Source: Actinomyces timonensis DSM 23838 (GTDB lineage Bacteria > Actinomycetota > Actinomycetes > Actinomycetales > Actinomycetaceae). From it: a stretch of 33,904 nucleotides of DNA. The notes below the pieces were generated by a model. That model was not told where the DNA came from and did no database searches. It saw nothing but the letters and a program-made list of their open reading frames with translations. The stretch lies in contig NZ_JH806632.1 of assembly GCF_000295095.1 (NCBI RefSeq), positions 868,545-902,448 of the forward strand, in the 5' to 3' direction. Below, piece after piece: positions 1 through 8,267 of this stretch. The position numbers and the translations under genes were made by a program. Every line of letters starts with the position of its first letter. Positions within the stretch are counted from its first letter, which is position 1.

Positions 1-184
1 TGCCATCCCCCGCGCCTTCTGGCGGCGGGCGCATCTCGCGGCGGGCGGGCAGGAGGAGCACCGCCACCGCCGTCGCGATGAGGAGTGCCACGAGGAGGGG
101 CGCCGCACCGCCCGCTGAGGCGCCTCCTGAACTGAGCAGCGCGCCGCCCATTGAACTGGCCGCTGAACTGGCGACACCGCTCAT
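1..184 (-). CDS. TadB-like pilus-assembly membrane protein, N-terminal part (cut by window edge)
   Basis: The first 61 codons are present and the rest lies beyond position 1. The start ATG (184-182) overlaps the TGA of the tadA gene in an ATGA junction, so the two are translationally coupled. The visible protein has a short Ser/Ala/Gly-rich N-terminus, one hydrophobic segment at about residues 28-46 (APLLVALLIATAVAVLLL), then a basic stretch. A membrane protein directly after Ssd and TadA is in the place of TadB, the inner-membrane platform protein of Tad/Flp pili. The assignment rests on position and the membrane segment; the diagnostic GspF domain is outside the window. Confidence 0.6.
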   Translation of the reverse strand, partial: MSGVASSAASSMGGALLSSGGASAGGAAPLLVALLIATAVAVLLLPARREMRPPPEGAGDG

Positions 185-1407
185 GACGCCTCCCCCATCT
201 CAGCAGAGGCAGTGGGGCCGCCCGCTCCCCCGGTGAGCGCGAGCAGCCCCTCATAGGCCGGCCCTGCCTCCATGGCGCCATCAGCCAGAATGCGCAGGGC
301 CTCATGGCAGGCCAGGCGGCCGTCCCGCTCGCGGGACAGAAGCCCCAGGGAGGCGATCCGGCGCCGCGCCCCGGACGGGTGGGCCTCGCGGCGCAGGTGG
401 ATGACGGCGTCGAGGGCGCTGCCGGCCTGCGCGGCCACCGCGATCTCATCGAGGCCCGCGAGCGCGCCCAGCGCGGTGAGGCGGGCGGGCACGTCCGCCG
501 GGGAGTTGGCATGGAGCGTCGCCCACCCGCCCTCGTGCCCGGTATTGAGGGCGGTGAGGACATCGCGGACCTCGGGGCCTCGGCACTCCCCCAGGACGAT
601 GCGGTCGGGCCTCATGCGCAGGGCGGTGCGCACGAGCACGGTCATGGGGACGGCGCCGACGCCCTGGACGTTGTCCCCGCGCTCCTGGAGGTGGATGACA
701 TGCGGGTGGTCGGGGGCGAGCTCGCTGGCCTCCTCGATGCACACGATCCTCTCGTCGGTGGGCACGAGCCCGAGGAGCGCGGCGAGGAGGGTGGTCTTGC
801 CGGTCCCGGTGGCGCCTGTGATGAGGCAGGAGGCGCGCCGCTCCACGAGCGCGGCGAGGGTGTGGTCGAGGCCGGAGGCGATCGTCCCGGCGTCGACGAG
901 CTCGGGCAGGGTGAAGGCTCGACGGCGCTTCGTGCGCAGGCAGATGAGGGTGCCGTCGGCGCTCAGCGGCGGGAGGACGGCGTTGAGCCGGGTGCCGTCG
1001 GACAGGGTGGCGTCGACGATCGGGGCAGCGTCGTCGAGGCGCCGCCCGGCGGAGGCGGCCATGCGCACCGCCAGTGCCCGGGCCTCGGGCTCGTCCAGGC
1101 GCGCGGCGGGGACGGGCTCGAGGCCGCTTCCCCGGTCGATCCAGGTCATCCCGCCCCCGACGAGCACATCGGTGACGCCCTCGGCCTCCAGGAGCGGGGT
1201 GAGGGCCGCCCCGGCGCCGTCGACGTCGGCGTGGACGAGGCGGGTGAGGGAGGCGATGCCCGTCGCGCCGGTGGTGGGGGCGGCGCCCTCGTTGAGCGCC
1301 TGGCCGAGGCCCGCGCCCCGGGCGAGAGCGCCGCGGATGCGGGCGAGGTCCGGGGCTGGGTCGGGGCGCGACCGCTGGGCCCCGCGCGGGGCGGGCCGCG
1401 GGCTCAT
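181..1407 (-). CDS. tadA: TadA/CpaF-type secretion ATPase of the Tad pilus
   Basis: This 408-residue hexameric AAA-like ATPase powers pilin assembly or secretion at the cytoplasmic face of the membrane. Visible motifs in order: Walker A GATGTGKTT at residues 198-206, Asp/Glu box region around IVCIEEASEL (221-230), Walker B RIVLGECRG (269-277), and the His box NTGHEGGWATLHAN (288-301). Length is normal for actinobacterial TadA, which lack the long N-terminal extension of some CpaF proteins. The start ATG at 1407 overlaps the stop of the ssd gene, and the stop overlaps the next start, giving a coupled ssd-tadA-tadB operon. The same order occurs in Mycobacterium tuberculosis (Rv3660c-Rv3659c-Rv3658c). 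Confidence 0.93.
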   Translation of the reverse strand: MSPRPAPRGAQRSRPDPAPDLARIRGALARGAGLGQALNEGAAPTTGATGIASLTRLVHADVDGAGAALTPLLEAEGVTDVLVGGGMTWIDRGSGLEPVPAARLDEPEARALAVRMAASAGRRLDDAAPIVDATLSDGTRLNAVLPPLSADGTLICLRTKRRRAFTLPELVDAGTIASGLDHTLAALVERRASCLITGATGTGKTTLLAALLGLVPTDERIVCIEEASELAPDHPHVIHLQERGDNVQGVGAVPMTVLVRTALRMRPDRIVLGECRGPEVRDVLTALNTGHEGGWATLHANSPADVPARLTALGALAGLDEIAVAAQAGSALDAVIHLRREAHPSGARRRIASLGLLSRERDGRLACHEALRILADGAMEAGPAYEGLLALTGGAGGPTASAEMGEAS

Positions 1408-2855
1408 GGCTGGCCCGCCCCGAGGTCGGCCTCCCAGGGGGCCCGCGGCTCGGCGTCGTCGTCCTCCTCCAGGAGCCGGGCGGCGAGCGCGCGGACGGCC
1501 CGTCGCAAGGAGCCGCGGCTGCGGGCGGGATCATCGCCCCGGGCGATGCGGGCGGCGATCGAGTGGTCCGACGGCGCCCGCCCCAGCACCTGGGCACCGG
1601 TGAGCCCGGTGATCTCCTCGGGCGCGAGGTCCTCCCCGATCTGGCGCAGGACCAGGCCGAGGCACCGCGGCGCCTCGGTGGGGGCCGTCTCCGCAGGGGC
1701 GGCTGGGGGCAGCGACGAGGCGGCATGCGGCAGTCCCCGCGCCCCAGGTCCTCCGCTCGTCTCAACCCCGCCGTCGTCGTCGCCCTCCCGAGCAGGCCAA
1801 CTGGCGGCGAGGCGCGCGACGATGGCCTCGGCGGCCTCGGCGGATCGGACATCGCATCCCATGACGATGACGACCTCGGCCCCTGGCGGCGGCTCGGTAC
1901 CGCGGGGGAGGTCCACCAGGACGACGTCGTGGCAGGCGCCAAGCGCCGCCAGCGCGGCGGCGGCCTGCTGGGCGCTCACAGGGCCGCCGCGCGGATCGCC
2001 GGTGAGGAAGCGGATCCCGGACCAGCGCGGCAGGGCCTGGGCGAGGCGCTCGGGATGGTAGGCGCCCTCCTGCTCGGGCAGGTCCCACCAGCGCAGGCCC
2101 GGCCGGACGCCCTCCCCCATCATGAGGTCGATGCCGCCGGCGGGGTCGAGGTCGACGATGGCGACGCTGTGTCCCTCCGCGGCGATGGCCCGGGCAAGGA
2201 GCAGCAGGATCGTCGTCGTCCCCAATCCTCCACGGGCCCCGGTCAGCGCGATGACGCGGGCGCGCCTGGGGTGGCAGGTGGCGATGATGAGTGAGGCCAG
2301 CGCCCCGGATTGCGGGGCGTCGAGCGCCTCATGGAGCGTGGCGGCGGTGATCCCCGCGCGGTGGGACAGGCTCTCGGCGAGGCCAGGGACGTCGTCGGGA
2401 ACGAGGATGAGGGCGTGGGCGGCGCCGGTGCGGCGCCGCAGGGCACGCGCGCGCTGGGCGAGATCGGAGGCCGCCCGGGGCTCCTCAGGGTACGAGCACA
2501 CGAGGGGCTGGGGATCCAGGCCTGTGCAGGCCAGGACGATATCGGCGGCCCATCCGGGCAGTGGTTCCTCCGGGGCGCCGGAGTCTGGATCGGGACGGAG
2601 GAGAACGGCGACGACGGCGCCGTCGGCCATCGCCTCCCCCATCGCCTCCCCGGCCTCCTCCACCGGCAGCCCCGCCCGCGCCCCCTCGCTGGCCTCGAAG
2701 GGCCAGTCGTCGGGGTCCTCCCCGCGTGGCCAGGCGCCCTCGCCGCCTCCAGTGCCCACGGGGCCCGGGGGCCCTGGGCGGGCGGGCCGCGCTCCCGGGC
2801 GGCCGCGCAGCGCTGGGAGGCCTGGATGGGTGGAGCGGGAGGCGGCGTGGCGCAT
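1404..2855 (-). CDS. ssd: Ssd/CpaE-like MinD-family protein of the Tad locus
   Basis: A 483-residue protein with a low-complexity N-terminus (about 1-70), a receiver-like middle and a C-terminal MinD/ParA-type domain starting at VIALTGARGG (201-210). The P-loop reads GARGGLGTT: both the signature lysine and the P-loop lysine of the deviant Walker A (KGGxGKT) are absent (Arg and Thr). Nucleotide binding is therefore doubtful, although I believe loss of the P-loop lysine is common in actinobacterial Ssd proteins. The motif VDLDPAGGIDLMMG follows at about 234-247. The start at 2855 has an AAGGAG ribosome site 7 nt upstream. In other actinobacteria Ssd is tied to septum placement and pilus positioning; here it heads the tad operon. 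Confidence 0.8.
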   Translation of the reverse strand: MRHAASRSTHPGLPALRGRPGARPARPGPPGPVGTGGGEGAWPRGEDPDDWPFEASEGARAGLPVEEAGEAMGEAMADGAVVAVLLRPDPDSGAPEEPLPGWAADIVLACTGLDPQPLVCSYPEEPRAASDLAQRARALRRRTGAAHALILVPDDVPGLAESLSHRAGITAATLHEALDAPQSGALASLIIATCHPRRARVIALTGARGGLGTTTILLLLARAIAAEGHSVAIVDLDPAGGIDLMMGEGVRPGLRWWDLPEQEGAYHPERLAQALPRWSGIRFLTGDPRGGPVSAQQAAAALAALGACHDVVLVDLPRGTEPPPGAEVVIVMGCDVRSAEAAEAIVARLAASWPAREGDDDGGVETSGGPGARGLPHAASSLPPAAPAETAPTEAPRCLGLVLRQIGEDLAPEEITGLTGAQVLGRAPSDHSIAARIARGDDPARSRGSLRRAVRALAARLLEEDDDAEPRAPWEADLGAGQP

Positions 2856-3004
2856 GGCGGGCTCCTTCGCGGGCGGGTCGGTGGGTGGGTACCGCCTCCA
2901 GGGTTGCCCGGCCGCGCCCGAGCGCGGGGCGGGTCTCCACAGGAGGCGCCGCTGAGCGCCCGCCTGAGCGCATGTGGTTCCCGGGCGGCCGCGCCCTCAC
3001 CGTG
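2856..3004. promoter_or_regulatory. Spacer upstream of the tad operon, no promoter identified
   Basis: This 149-bp spacer separates the end of the Fic-like gene from the ssd start, both on the minus strand. It holds the ribosome site for ssd (minus-strand AAGGAG just above 2855). No convincing -10/-35 pair is visible, so the tad genes could be read through from the Fic gene or use a promoter I cannot recognise. Confidence 0.25.
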
Positions 3005-4072
3005 TCATTCAGCCCGCCCCGCCTGGATGGCCCGGCACAGCTCGGCGCCCTCCGTGATGCCCACGAGGATCGCCTCGGCCTGCCACACCGTCCAGGTGAT
3101 GACGCCCTCGGCGTCGCCGCGCGCGTAGGCGGCAGCCGCGTCGCTGTAGGCCCCGGGAGCGCGTCGCGCGTACGCGTCGGGGACGGCCACGCCCGTGGGC
3201 TCCAGGCCGTCGCGGGTGATGAGGTGGCGCACGAGGAGGCGGCCGAGCGCCGCGTTACCGGCGGTGAAGGGCCGCATGGCGATCATCTCCCCATGGACGA
3301 CGGCGGCGCGCACCAGCGCTGGGACGCCGGGCGCCGCGATGATCGCCAGGAGGGCGTCGAGCCGCTCGGCCAGGGCCTGGCCCTGGGGGGCCGGCCCGGG
3401 ACCGCCCTCGCGCGGCGCCGCCCCCAGCGCCTCTGGTTCCCCCGCGGAGCCTGTGCCCCCGCTGCTCGGCGTGCCCCCGGGGAGCGCTGTGCGCGGCACG
3501 GCGACCTCGTCGAGCCCGATGGCGCCCGACGCCGCCAGCGGGCCCGCGATGTCGCGGTGCAGGCTGGTCAGGAGGGATCGCGGGGAGGGCTCGGCGGGCC
3601 GGCTCTGACCGCGCAGGTCCGCCATGAATCCCGCCAGCCGCGCGCCCGCGCGCCAGATCCCGGCGACGGCGTCGAGCGAGGGATCCCCGCTCAGCGGCCT
3701 GTCCAGGCCTCCAGCGGCAACGCGCTCCCGCAGCTCGGGGGCGCTCACCAGCGCCCCCTCGATCGCGCCCGAGGCGATGGCGCCCCGGATGGCGGCCTCC
3801 GCCCGGGCCTCGCGCCAGCGCCGCCGCAACGCCTCGTGCCAGCGCAGTTCCGCGCTGGCCTCGCGCACCGCCTCCTGCGCGCGGGCGACGCGATCGTCGT
3901 CGGCGATCGTGGTCAGGGCGCTGACGAGGGCGCGATGAGCGCTTCCCCCTGCGGCGCCACCAGCACGCCGGGCACTGCCCGCCCCGCCGTTGCCGCTGGC
4001 CACCCCGAGGCCGCCCCGGCGCCCGCCCGGAGCGCCCGCCGACCGGCCATCACTCGCTCCCATGGTGATCAC
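3005..4072 (-). CDS. Fic-fold protein with catalytic histidine lost
   Basis: A 355-residue Fic/DOC-family protein. The Fic signature HPFxxGNGRxxR is changed to RPFTAGNAALGR (residues 267-278). The catalytic His is Arg and the GNGR anion-hole sequence is GNAA, so AMP-transfer by the standard mechanism is not expected. The inhibitory-helix motif (S/T)xxxE(G/N) is kept as SGAIEG (101-106), which marks it as class II-like Fic. An Ala/Gly/Pro-rich insert occupies about 195-232. The start is GTG at 4072, 6 nt after a TAGAGT hexamer on the minus strand, so the mRNA is probably leaderless; ATG at 4063 is an alternative. I recall similar proteins, sometimes annotated 'oxidoreductase', beside ssd/tad in other actinobacteria, which suggests a conserved non-catalytic role. 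Confidence 0.75.
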   Translation of the reverse strand: MITMGASDGRSAGAPGGRRGGLGVASGNGGAGSARRAGGAAGGSAHRALVSALTTIADDDRVARAQEAVREASAELRWHEALRRRWREARAEAAIRGAIASGAIEGALVSAPELRERVAAGGLDRPLSGDPSLDAVAGIWRAGARLAGFMADLRGQSRPAEPSPRSLLTSLHRDIAGPLAASGAIGLDEVAVPRTALPGGTPSSGGTGSAGEPEALGAAPREGGPGPAPQGQALAERLDALLAIIAAPGVPALVRAAVVHGEMIAMRPFTAGNAALGRLLVRHLITRDGLEPTGVAVPDAYARRAPGAYSDAAAAYARGDAEGVITWTVWQAEAILVGITEGAELCRAIQAGRAE

Positions 4073-4078
4073 TGTGCC

Positions 4079-4105
4079 ACTCTACGGGCCGCCGCGAACT
4101 ACGCT
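4079..4105. promoter_or_regulatory. Back-to-back leaderless promoters
   Basis: The 39-bp gap between two divergent genes contains a minus-strand -10 TAGAGT (4084-4079) ending 6 nt before the GTG at 4072, and a plus-strand -10 TACGCT (4100-4105) ending 6 nt before the GTG at 4112. Both transcripts would start at or next to the start codon. Neither gene has a Shine-Dalgarno sequence. Any -35 elements would have to overlap the opposite gene's promoter or coding region. Confidence 0.5.
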
Positions 4106-4111
4106 GTGCCC

Positions 4112-5134
4112 GTGACCTCCTCGAGATCCCTTCCCCAGGGCGCCCGTCCCAGCGCGGCGCCGTCGCCAAGCAGCGGCCCAGCTCCCACCCCCACCCCTGC
4201 TGGCGGCCTCGCCGCCACCTCCCCGGCCAGCCCCGCGAGCGCCCCGGCGCCGCGCGGGCGCCGGGGCGACCACATCGCCGCAGCGGTGCTCGGCGCCGCG
4301 CTGGCGCCCTTCACGCTGGCGCTGACCGGGCTCGCGGGCCAAGCCTCCTCGCAGGGCAGACTGCTCGTGGGGGTGGCGCTGCTCGTCGCGCTCGTCGTCG
4401 TGAGCACGGCGGTGCAGGCGGCCTTCGGCCAGCGCTCCTCCCTGGGAGGCCTCATCGGCGGCCTCGTGGCGATCGCCGCGCAAGCGGTCATCCTCGCCTC
4501 CAGCGGGCGCGCCGCCTCCGCCCCGTACGCCTGGGCCCGCCAGCTCATCCCCACCGGCGCCGTCCTCATCCTCGCGGGACTGCTCATCGGCGGCTCCTTC
4601 GGCCTGCGCCGCGCGCGCCGCGGGGGCCGCGCCTGGGCCCGCCTCTCGGCTCGCCTGGGCCGCTCGGACCAGGAGCAGGGCTCGACGCCCACCGCCCCGC
4701 CGTCGCGCCGCAATGACCATCTCTTCTCGCTGGCGTGGGTGACCGTCTGCTCGCTCGCCTCGATCACCCTTGCGGACCGCGCCTACCCCTCGATGGTCGC
4801 CAGTGGCGACGCGCCGCTGTCCCCCTGGGCGCTGGCGGGCATCCTCCTCGCCTCGATCGGCGCGGGCGCCGGCGTCACGCACTCCTCCCTGGGCGCGAGA
4901 GTGGCGGGCCCGATCCTCTTCATCGGCGCGATCCCGGCTTTCCTCTCCGCGTCCACCTCCGGCCAGGGCGCGCTCGTTCCCCACCTGACCACCGAGCCGA
5001 CGGCGAGCGCCGTCCTCATGCTGGGCGCGGTTGTGAGCGCGATCGGCTGGGGGGCGCATGTGGCGCGCCGCCAGGGCATCGCCGATGAGAAGGAATCCTG
5101 GGCCGACCAGCGCGCCGTCACCCTGGAGGCCTGA
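4112..5134 (+). CDS. Multi-spanning membrane protein of unknown function
   Basis: A 340-residue protein that I do not recognise. A Pro/Ala/Ser-rich cytoplasmic N-terminus (about 1-50) is followed by about eight hydrophobic segments. Four lie between about residues 54 and 170; a basic, polar loop of about 35 residues follows (RRARRGGRAW onward); four more run to the C-terminus. The arrangement is a four-plus-four repeat. The start is GTG at 4112 (VTSSRS), directly after a -10 hexamer; the open frame continues upstream without support. The gene has its own promoter, diverges from the Fic-like gene, and is followed by another membrane protein gene with a 135-bp gap. No catalytic motif is visible. 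Confidence 0.75.
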   Translation: MTSSRSLPQGARPSAAPSPSSGPAPTPTPAGGLAATSPASPASAPAPRGRRGDHIAAAVLGAALAPFTLALTGLAGQASSQGRLLVGVALLVALVVVSTAVQAAFGQRSSLGGLIGGLVAIAAQAVILASSGRAASAPYAWARQLIPTGAVLILAGLLIGGSFGLRRARRGGRAWARLSARLGRSDQEQGSTPTAPPSRRNDHLFSLAWVTVCSLASITLADRAYPSMVASGDAPLSPWALAGILLASIGAGAGVTHSSLGARVAGPILFIGAIPAFLSASTSGQGALVPHLTTEPTASAVLMLGAVVSAIGWGAHVARRQGIADEKESWADQRAVTLEA

Positions 5135-5269
5135 GCCCCGGATCGAAGCGGGATCAACGCGGGGCTGAGGCGGCGGCCGCGCCCCGGGCGCGCGAGGCGC
5201 AGGCCACCGGCACGCCTCCCGGGCCCGGCGCCCGCCCCCCACTACGGTGGTCCCGAAGAAGGAGGCCCC

Positions 5270-7174
5270 GTGACCACCCACAGTCCTGACCAGCCCGACG
5301 AGCTCGGCAGCGCCAGCACCCCCGAGCAGACCATCGAGCCGCTCGACTCGGCCAGCGAGCCCGCCCCTTCCCTGGAGATGCCGTCCCTGGCCCCCGTCGT
5401 CGGGGAGAACGGCGAGATCATCGCGGCCGGAGGGCCGAGCCTGCCCGACGGACTGCCCGGCTCCATCCCCCCGGGCACCGGGGCGGCCCTCGCCGCGCGG
5501 CGCGACCAGGAGGCCAGCCAGACCCGGGCCGACGACGACGCCGCGCCCAGCGGGGACGCCCAGGAGTCGCGCGGCGCCGGGGCAGTCGGCGCCGATGACG
5601 ACGCCGTCAGCCAGGGTTTCGCCGCGCTCGATGAGAAGGCCCTGGCCACGGGCCCCGCGACCTACCCGATGGGCCGGCCTGCCTCCGACCCCTTCCACTC
5701 CGACGAGGAGATCGCGGCCGAGTACGAGGCCTCCGAGGCCGCCCGCGCCCAGCAGGCAGAGCGGGCCGAGCAGGCTGAGAACGCTGCGGAAGCGGCGGCC
5801 GACGACGGCGCCGAGCAGGACGCGCCGGAGCCGGTGGGCGAGCCCGCCGCGACGGGGCCCGAGGGCACGGCCACCTCCGCCGCCGCGCAGACCGTCGCTG
5901 TCCCTCCCCCGCTTCCCGGCGCGCCGATCCGGCGCCGGAGCCGCCCCCGTGACCCCGACGAGCAGCGGGAGTCGACGGCGGTGCGGCGCCGCTCGCTCTT
6001 CCCTCCGACGATCCCCGTCGAGGATGCCGATGAGGATGGCCAGCAGGCCGCCGACGGCGATGGCCTCCCCGCGAGCGCCGACGGCGTCGGCGGCGTCGAC
6101 GGAGCCGGGATCGCGGACGCTTCCAGCCCCGCCAGCACTGCTAGCGCCGCAAGCACTGCGAGCGCGAGCAGCGCGAGGAGCGCCACCAGCACCGCCAGCG
6201 CTGGCAGCACCGCGTCGGCCACCAGCGCGCTGACCGGCGGCTCCGCCCCTACGCCGGGCGTCGGCACGCCCTCCCTGCGCGCCGAGGCGGCCAGCGCCCC
6301 CGCCGAGCCGGAGCCATCCAGCACGCACTGGACGAGCGAGTCCAGTTGGACGCCGGACCCCTCCTCCAGTCCCCTGCCGCCCGCGCCCCCTCTGCCCTCC
6401 CAGCCGGCCGCGCCGGTGGCCTCGCCCGAGGAGGCCGCCCCGGACTGGTCCTCCGTCATCGCCCCCGGAGCGTCCGACGACGACGCCGAGGCCATCGCCG
6501 CCGGCGCCGCCCGTTCTTCCACGCGCTCCGGCAGGCGCGCCGCGGCTTCCGCCGCCTCCCCCGCGGCGGCCCCCACCCGGCGCCGTCGCCGCGCCGAGTC
6601 CCGTGACGAGGCCCCCGCCGATGAGGGGAGCGGCGTCGACGACGACGTCCTGCTGGACGGCTCGACCGTCGTCGGCAAGCCGGCCTCGCGCTTCGGCTCG
6701 CACTGGGCGGGGATCCTCATCGCCGTCGTCCTGCTGCCCCTGTCCTGGTTCTTCGGGCACACGGCACGGCACGCCTTCGGGACCACGGCCGCCCGCGATC
6801 CTGAGGGCGCGATGAGCGTCAACGGGGTCATCGTCATCGCCCTGAGCGCCCTCTGCCTGGGCGTGGGCCTGTGGATGGCGCGCCGCTCCTCCCTGGGCAC
6901 GATCCTCGTGGGCGCCCTGACAGCGCTGGCCGGCATTCCCGGCCTCGTCGCCCCCGCGGCCACCCACCGGGTCCTCGAGCAGGCCCTCGGCGCGGCGGCC
7001 GACCGCACCTCTCTGGGCAAGGACCTCCTGGACTTCCTGTGGCTCGACCTGTCCCGCGGCACCTTCCTGCTGGTCGGGATGGTCGTGCTCATGGTCGGGA
7101 TCGTCTCCCACTCCGCGCGCCGCGCCGGGCGCCGCGAGCAGGAGATCATCGACCGCGTGCGCAAGGCCTCATGA
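5270..7174 (+). CDS. Membrane protein with a very long disordered N-terminus
   Basis: A 634-residue protein of unknown function. Residues 1 to about 470 are low-complexity and acidic or Ala/Pro/Ser-rich, with no globular pattern. About four transmembrane segments follow, near 480-497, 516-534, 541-561 and 598-613, then a short basic tail. The start is GTG at 5270 with a strong GAAGGAGG site about 5 nt upstream, and a possible -10 (TACGGT) at about 5243. The last codons overlap the azlC start (ATGA, 7171-7174), so it is co-transcribed with the AzlCD exporter. The C-terminal topology resembles the preceding membrane protein in style but I see no clear shared motif. Confidence 0.72.
   Translation: MTTHSPDQPDELGSASTPEQTIEPLDSASEPAPSLEMPSLAPVVGENGEIIAAGGPSLPDGLPGSIPPGTGAALAARRDQEASQTRADDDAAPSGDAQESRGAGAVGADDDAVSQGFAALDEKALATGPATYPMGRPASDPFHSDEEIAAEYEASEAARAQQAERAEQAENAAEAAADDGAEQDAPEPVGEPAATGPEGTATSAAAQTVAVPPPLPGAPIRRRSRPRDPDEQRESTAVRRRSLFPPTIPVEDADEDGQQAADGDGLPASADGVGGVDGAGIADASSPASTASAASTASASSARSATSTASAGSTASATSALTGGSAPTPGVGTPSLRAEAASAPAEPEPSSTHWTSESSWTPDPSSSPLPPAPPLPSQPAAPVASPEEAAPDWSSVIAPGASDDDAEAIAAGAARSSTRSGRRAAASAASPAAAPTRRRRRAESRDEAPADEGSGVDDDVLLDGSTVVGKPASRFGSHWAGILIAVVLLPLSWFFGHTARHAFGTTAARDPEGAMSVNGVIVIALSALCLGVGLWMARRSSLGTILVGALTALAGIPGLVAPAATHRVLEQALGAAADRTSLGKDLLDFLWLDLSRGTFLLVGMVVLMVGIVSHSARRAGRREQEIIDRVRKAS
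6123..6230 (+). repeat. Ser/Ala/Thr codon repeat inside the 634-aa protein
   Basis: About 36 consecutive codons encode almost only Ser, Ala and Thr in near-repeating triads (AST, ASA, ATS). The DNA is an imperfect tandem of AGC-ACC/ACT-GCC-type codons. Such tracts are prone to slippage and length variation, so homologues may differ in length here. Confidence 0.6.
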
Positions 7175-7920
7175 CGCCGCCCGCGCCCGCCGCGGTCCCC
7201 GCACCGATGGCGAGCGCCAGGGACGCGGCCCGCGACGCGATGCCGATCGTCGTCGGCTATGTGACGCTGGGCCTGGCGGCGGGGATGCTCCTTGCCGCCC
7301 AGGGCCTGGCCTGGTGGTGGGCGCCGATCTGGAGCGTCGTCATCTACTCGGGCACGATGCAGATGCTGCTCGTCCCCCTGGCCGGGGCGGGCGAGCCCCT
7401 CGGGGCGATCGCCGCCTCCACCCTGTTCGTCTCCGGTCGGCATGTCTTCTACGGGCTGGGCTTCCCGTTGGATCGCGTGCGCGGCCGGGCGCTGGCGCGC
7501 CTGTACGCCGTCCACGCGATCACCGATGAGGTGTACGCGCTGCTGTCCTCCAAGGACCGCCACGCGATGACGGGCCGTTACGTGCTCACCGTGGAGCTCA
7601 TCAGCCAGTCCTCCTGGATCGGCGGGACGACGGCGGGCGCGCTGGCCGGCCAGTGGCTGGCCGACGCGATCGGGGAGCGGATCAGCCTGCTGGGCTTCGT
7701 CCTCACCGCCCTGTTCGTCGTGCTCGCGATCGAGAACTGGCGGGCCCACCCGGATGCGGCGGCCCTGTGCGTCGGGCTTGTCTCGGGCGCGGTGGGCCTG
7801 GCCATGGGCGGCTCGGCGGCGCTGCTGAGCGCGCTGGGGGTGCTGGCGCTGGGGCTCGTCGGGCTGTACGCGGTGCGCCGCCGTCGCGCGAGCGGGGCCG
7901 GCCTGGGCGGGGGCGAATGA
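7171..7920 (+). CDS. azlC: AzlC family branched-chain amino-acid exporter, large subunit
   Basis: A 249-residue membrane protein of the AzlC/BrnF family, which with AzlD exports branched-chain amino acids (or analogues, or methionine). Family features are the N-terminal GYVTLGLAAGMLLA segment, the SGTMQMLLVPL stretch, the FVSGRHVFYGL motif and HAITDEVYALL. The start ATG overlaps the stop of the upstream gene (ATGA). An upstream in-frame extension exists but would lie inside the preceding gene. It overlaps azlD by 4 nt. The pair sits in one operon with the 634-residue membrane protein. Confidence 0.93.
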   Translation: MTPPAPAAVPAPMASARDAARDAMPIVVGYVTLGLAAGMLLAAQGLAWWWAPIWSVVIYSGTMQMLLVPLAGAGEPLGAIAASTLFVSGRHVFYGLGFPLDRVRGRALARLYAVHAITDEVYALLSSKDRHAMTGRYVLTVELISQSSWIGGTTAGALAGQWLADAIGERISLLGFVLTALFVVLAIENWRAHPDAAALCVGLVSGAVGLAMGGSAALLSALGVLALGLVGLYAVRRRRASGAGLGGGE

Positions 7921-8243
7921 CGATGCTGTCCAATCCCGAGATCACGATCGCCGTCGTCATCGTGGCCGCGATCACCCTTGCCTGCAGAATCGCGCCCTTC
8001 GCGCTGCTGCGCGGCAGGCGGTCGCCGCTGCTCGCCTTCCTGGCCAGCGCCATGCCGCTGGGGGTCATGATCGTGCTCGTGGCCTACACGCTCGACGGCG
8101 TGACCCTGGCCCCGGCGTCCTGGCTGCCCGCCGTCGCCGGTATCGGGGCGACGGCCGGACTGCACCTGTGGCGCCGCTCGATCGGCCTGTCGCTCATCGG
8201 CGGGACGGGCGTGTACGTGGCGGCGAGCCTGGCACTGGCGTAG
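7917..8243 (+). CDS. azlD: AzlD family exporter, small subunit
   Basis: A 108-residue, four-helix membrane protein of the AzlD/BrnE family, the obligate small partner of AzlC. Visible family features are TLACRIAPFALL near residue 20 and SAMPLGVMIVLVAYTL near 44-59. The start ATG at 7917 overlaps the azlC stop. It ends 24 bp before the convergent hydrolase gene, with a hairpin in between. Confidence 0.92.
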   Translation: MTMLSNPEITIAVVIVAAITLACRIAPFALLRGRRSPLLAFLASAMPLGVMIVLVAYTLDGVTLAPASWLPAVAGIGATAGLHLWRRSIGLSLIGGTGVYVAASLALA

Positions 8244-8265
8244 CGCGGGGAGGGCGGACCCGCGC
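8243..8265. terminator. Bidirectional hairpin between convergent genes
   Basis: A 7-bp GC stem (GCGCGGG / CCCGCGC, 8243-8249 with 8259-8265) and a 9-nt loop fill the gap between the azlD stop and the end of the convergent hydrolase gene. There is no T-tract, as is usual in high-GC actinobacteria, so termination is inferred from position and symmetry. Confidence 0.4.
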
Positions 8266-8267
8266 CC

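Noticed and set aside
4082-7111. A 1009-codon open frame on the minus strand
   Set aside because: It is antisense to the two plus-strand membrane protein genes, is a Gly/Arg/Ala-rich product of high GC, and has no domain or ribosome site. The same holds for long antisense frames at 446-1942, 5662-7749, 23172-24680, 24617-25858 and 28412-29575.
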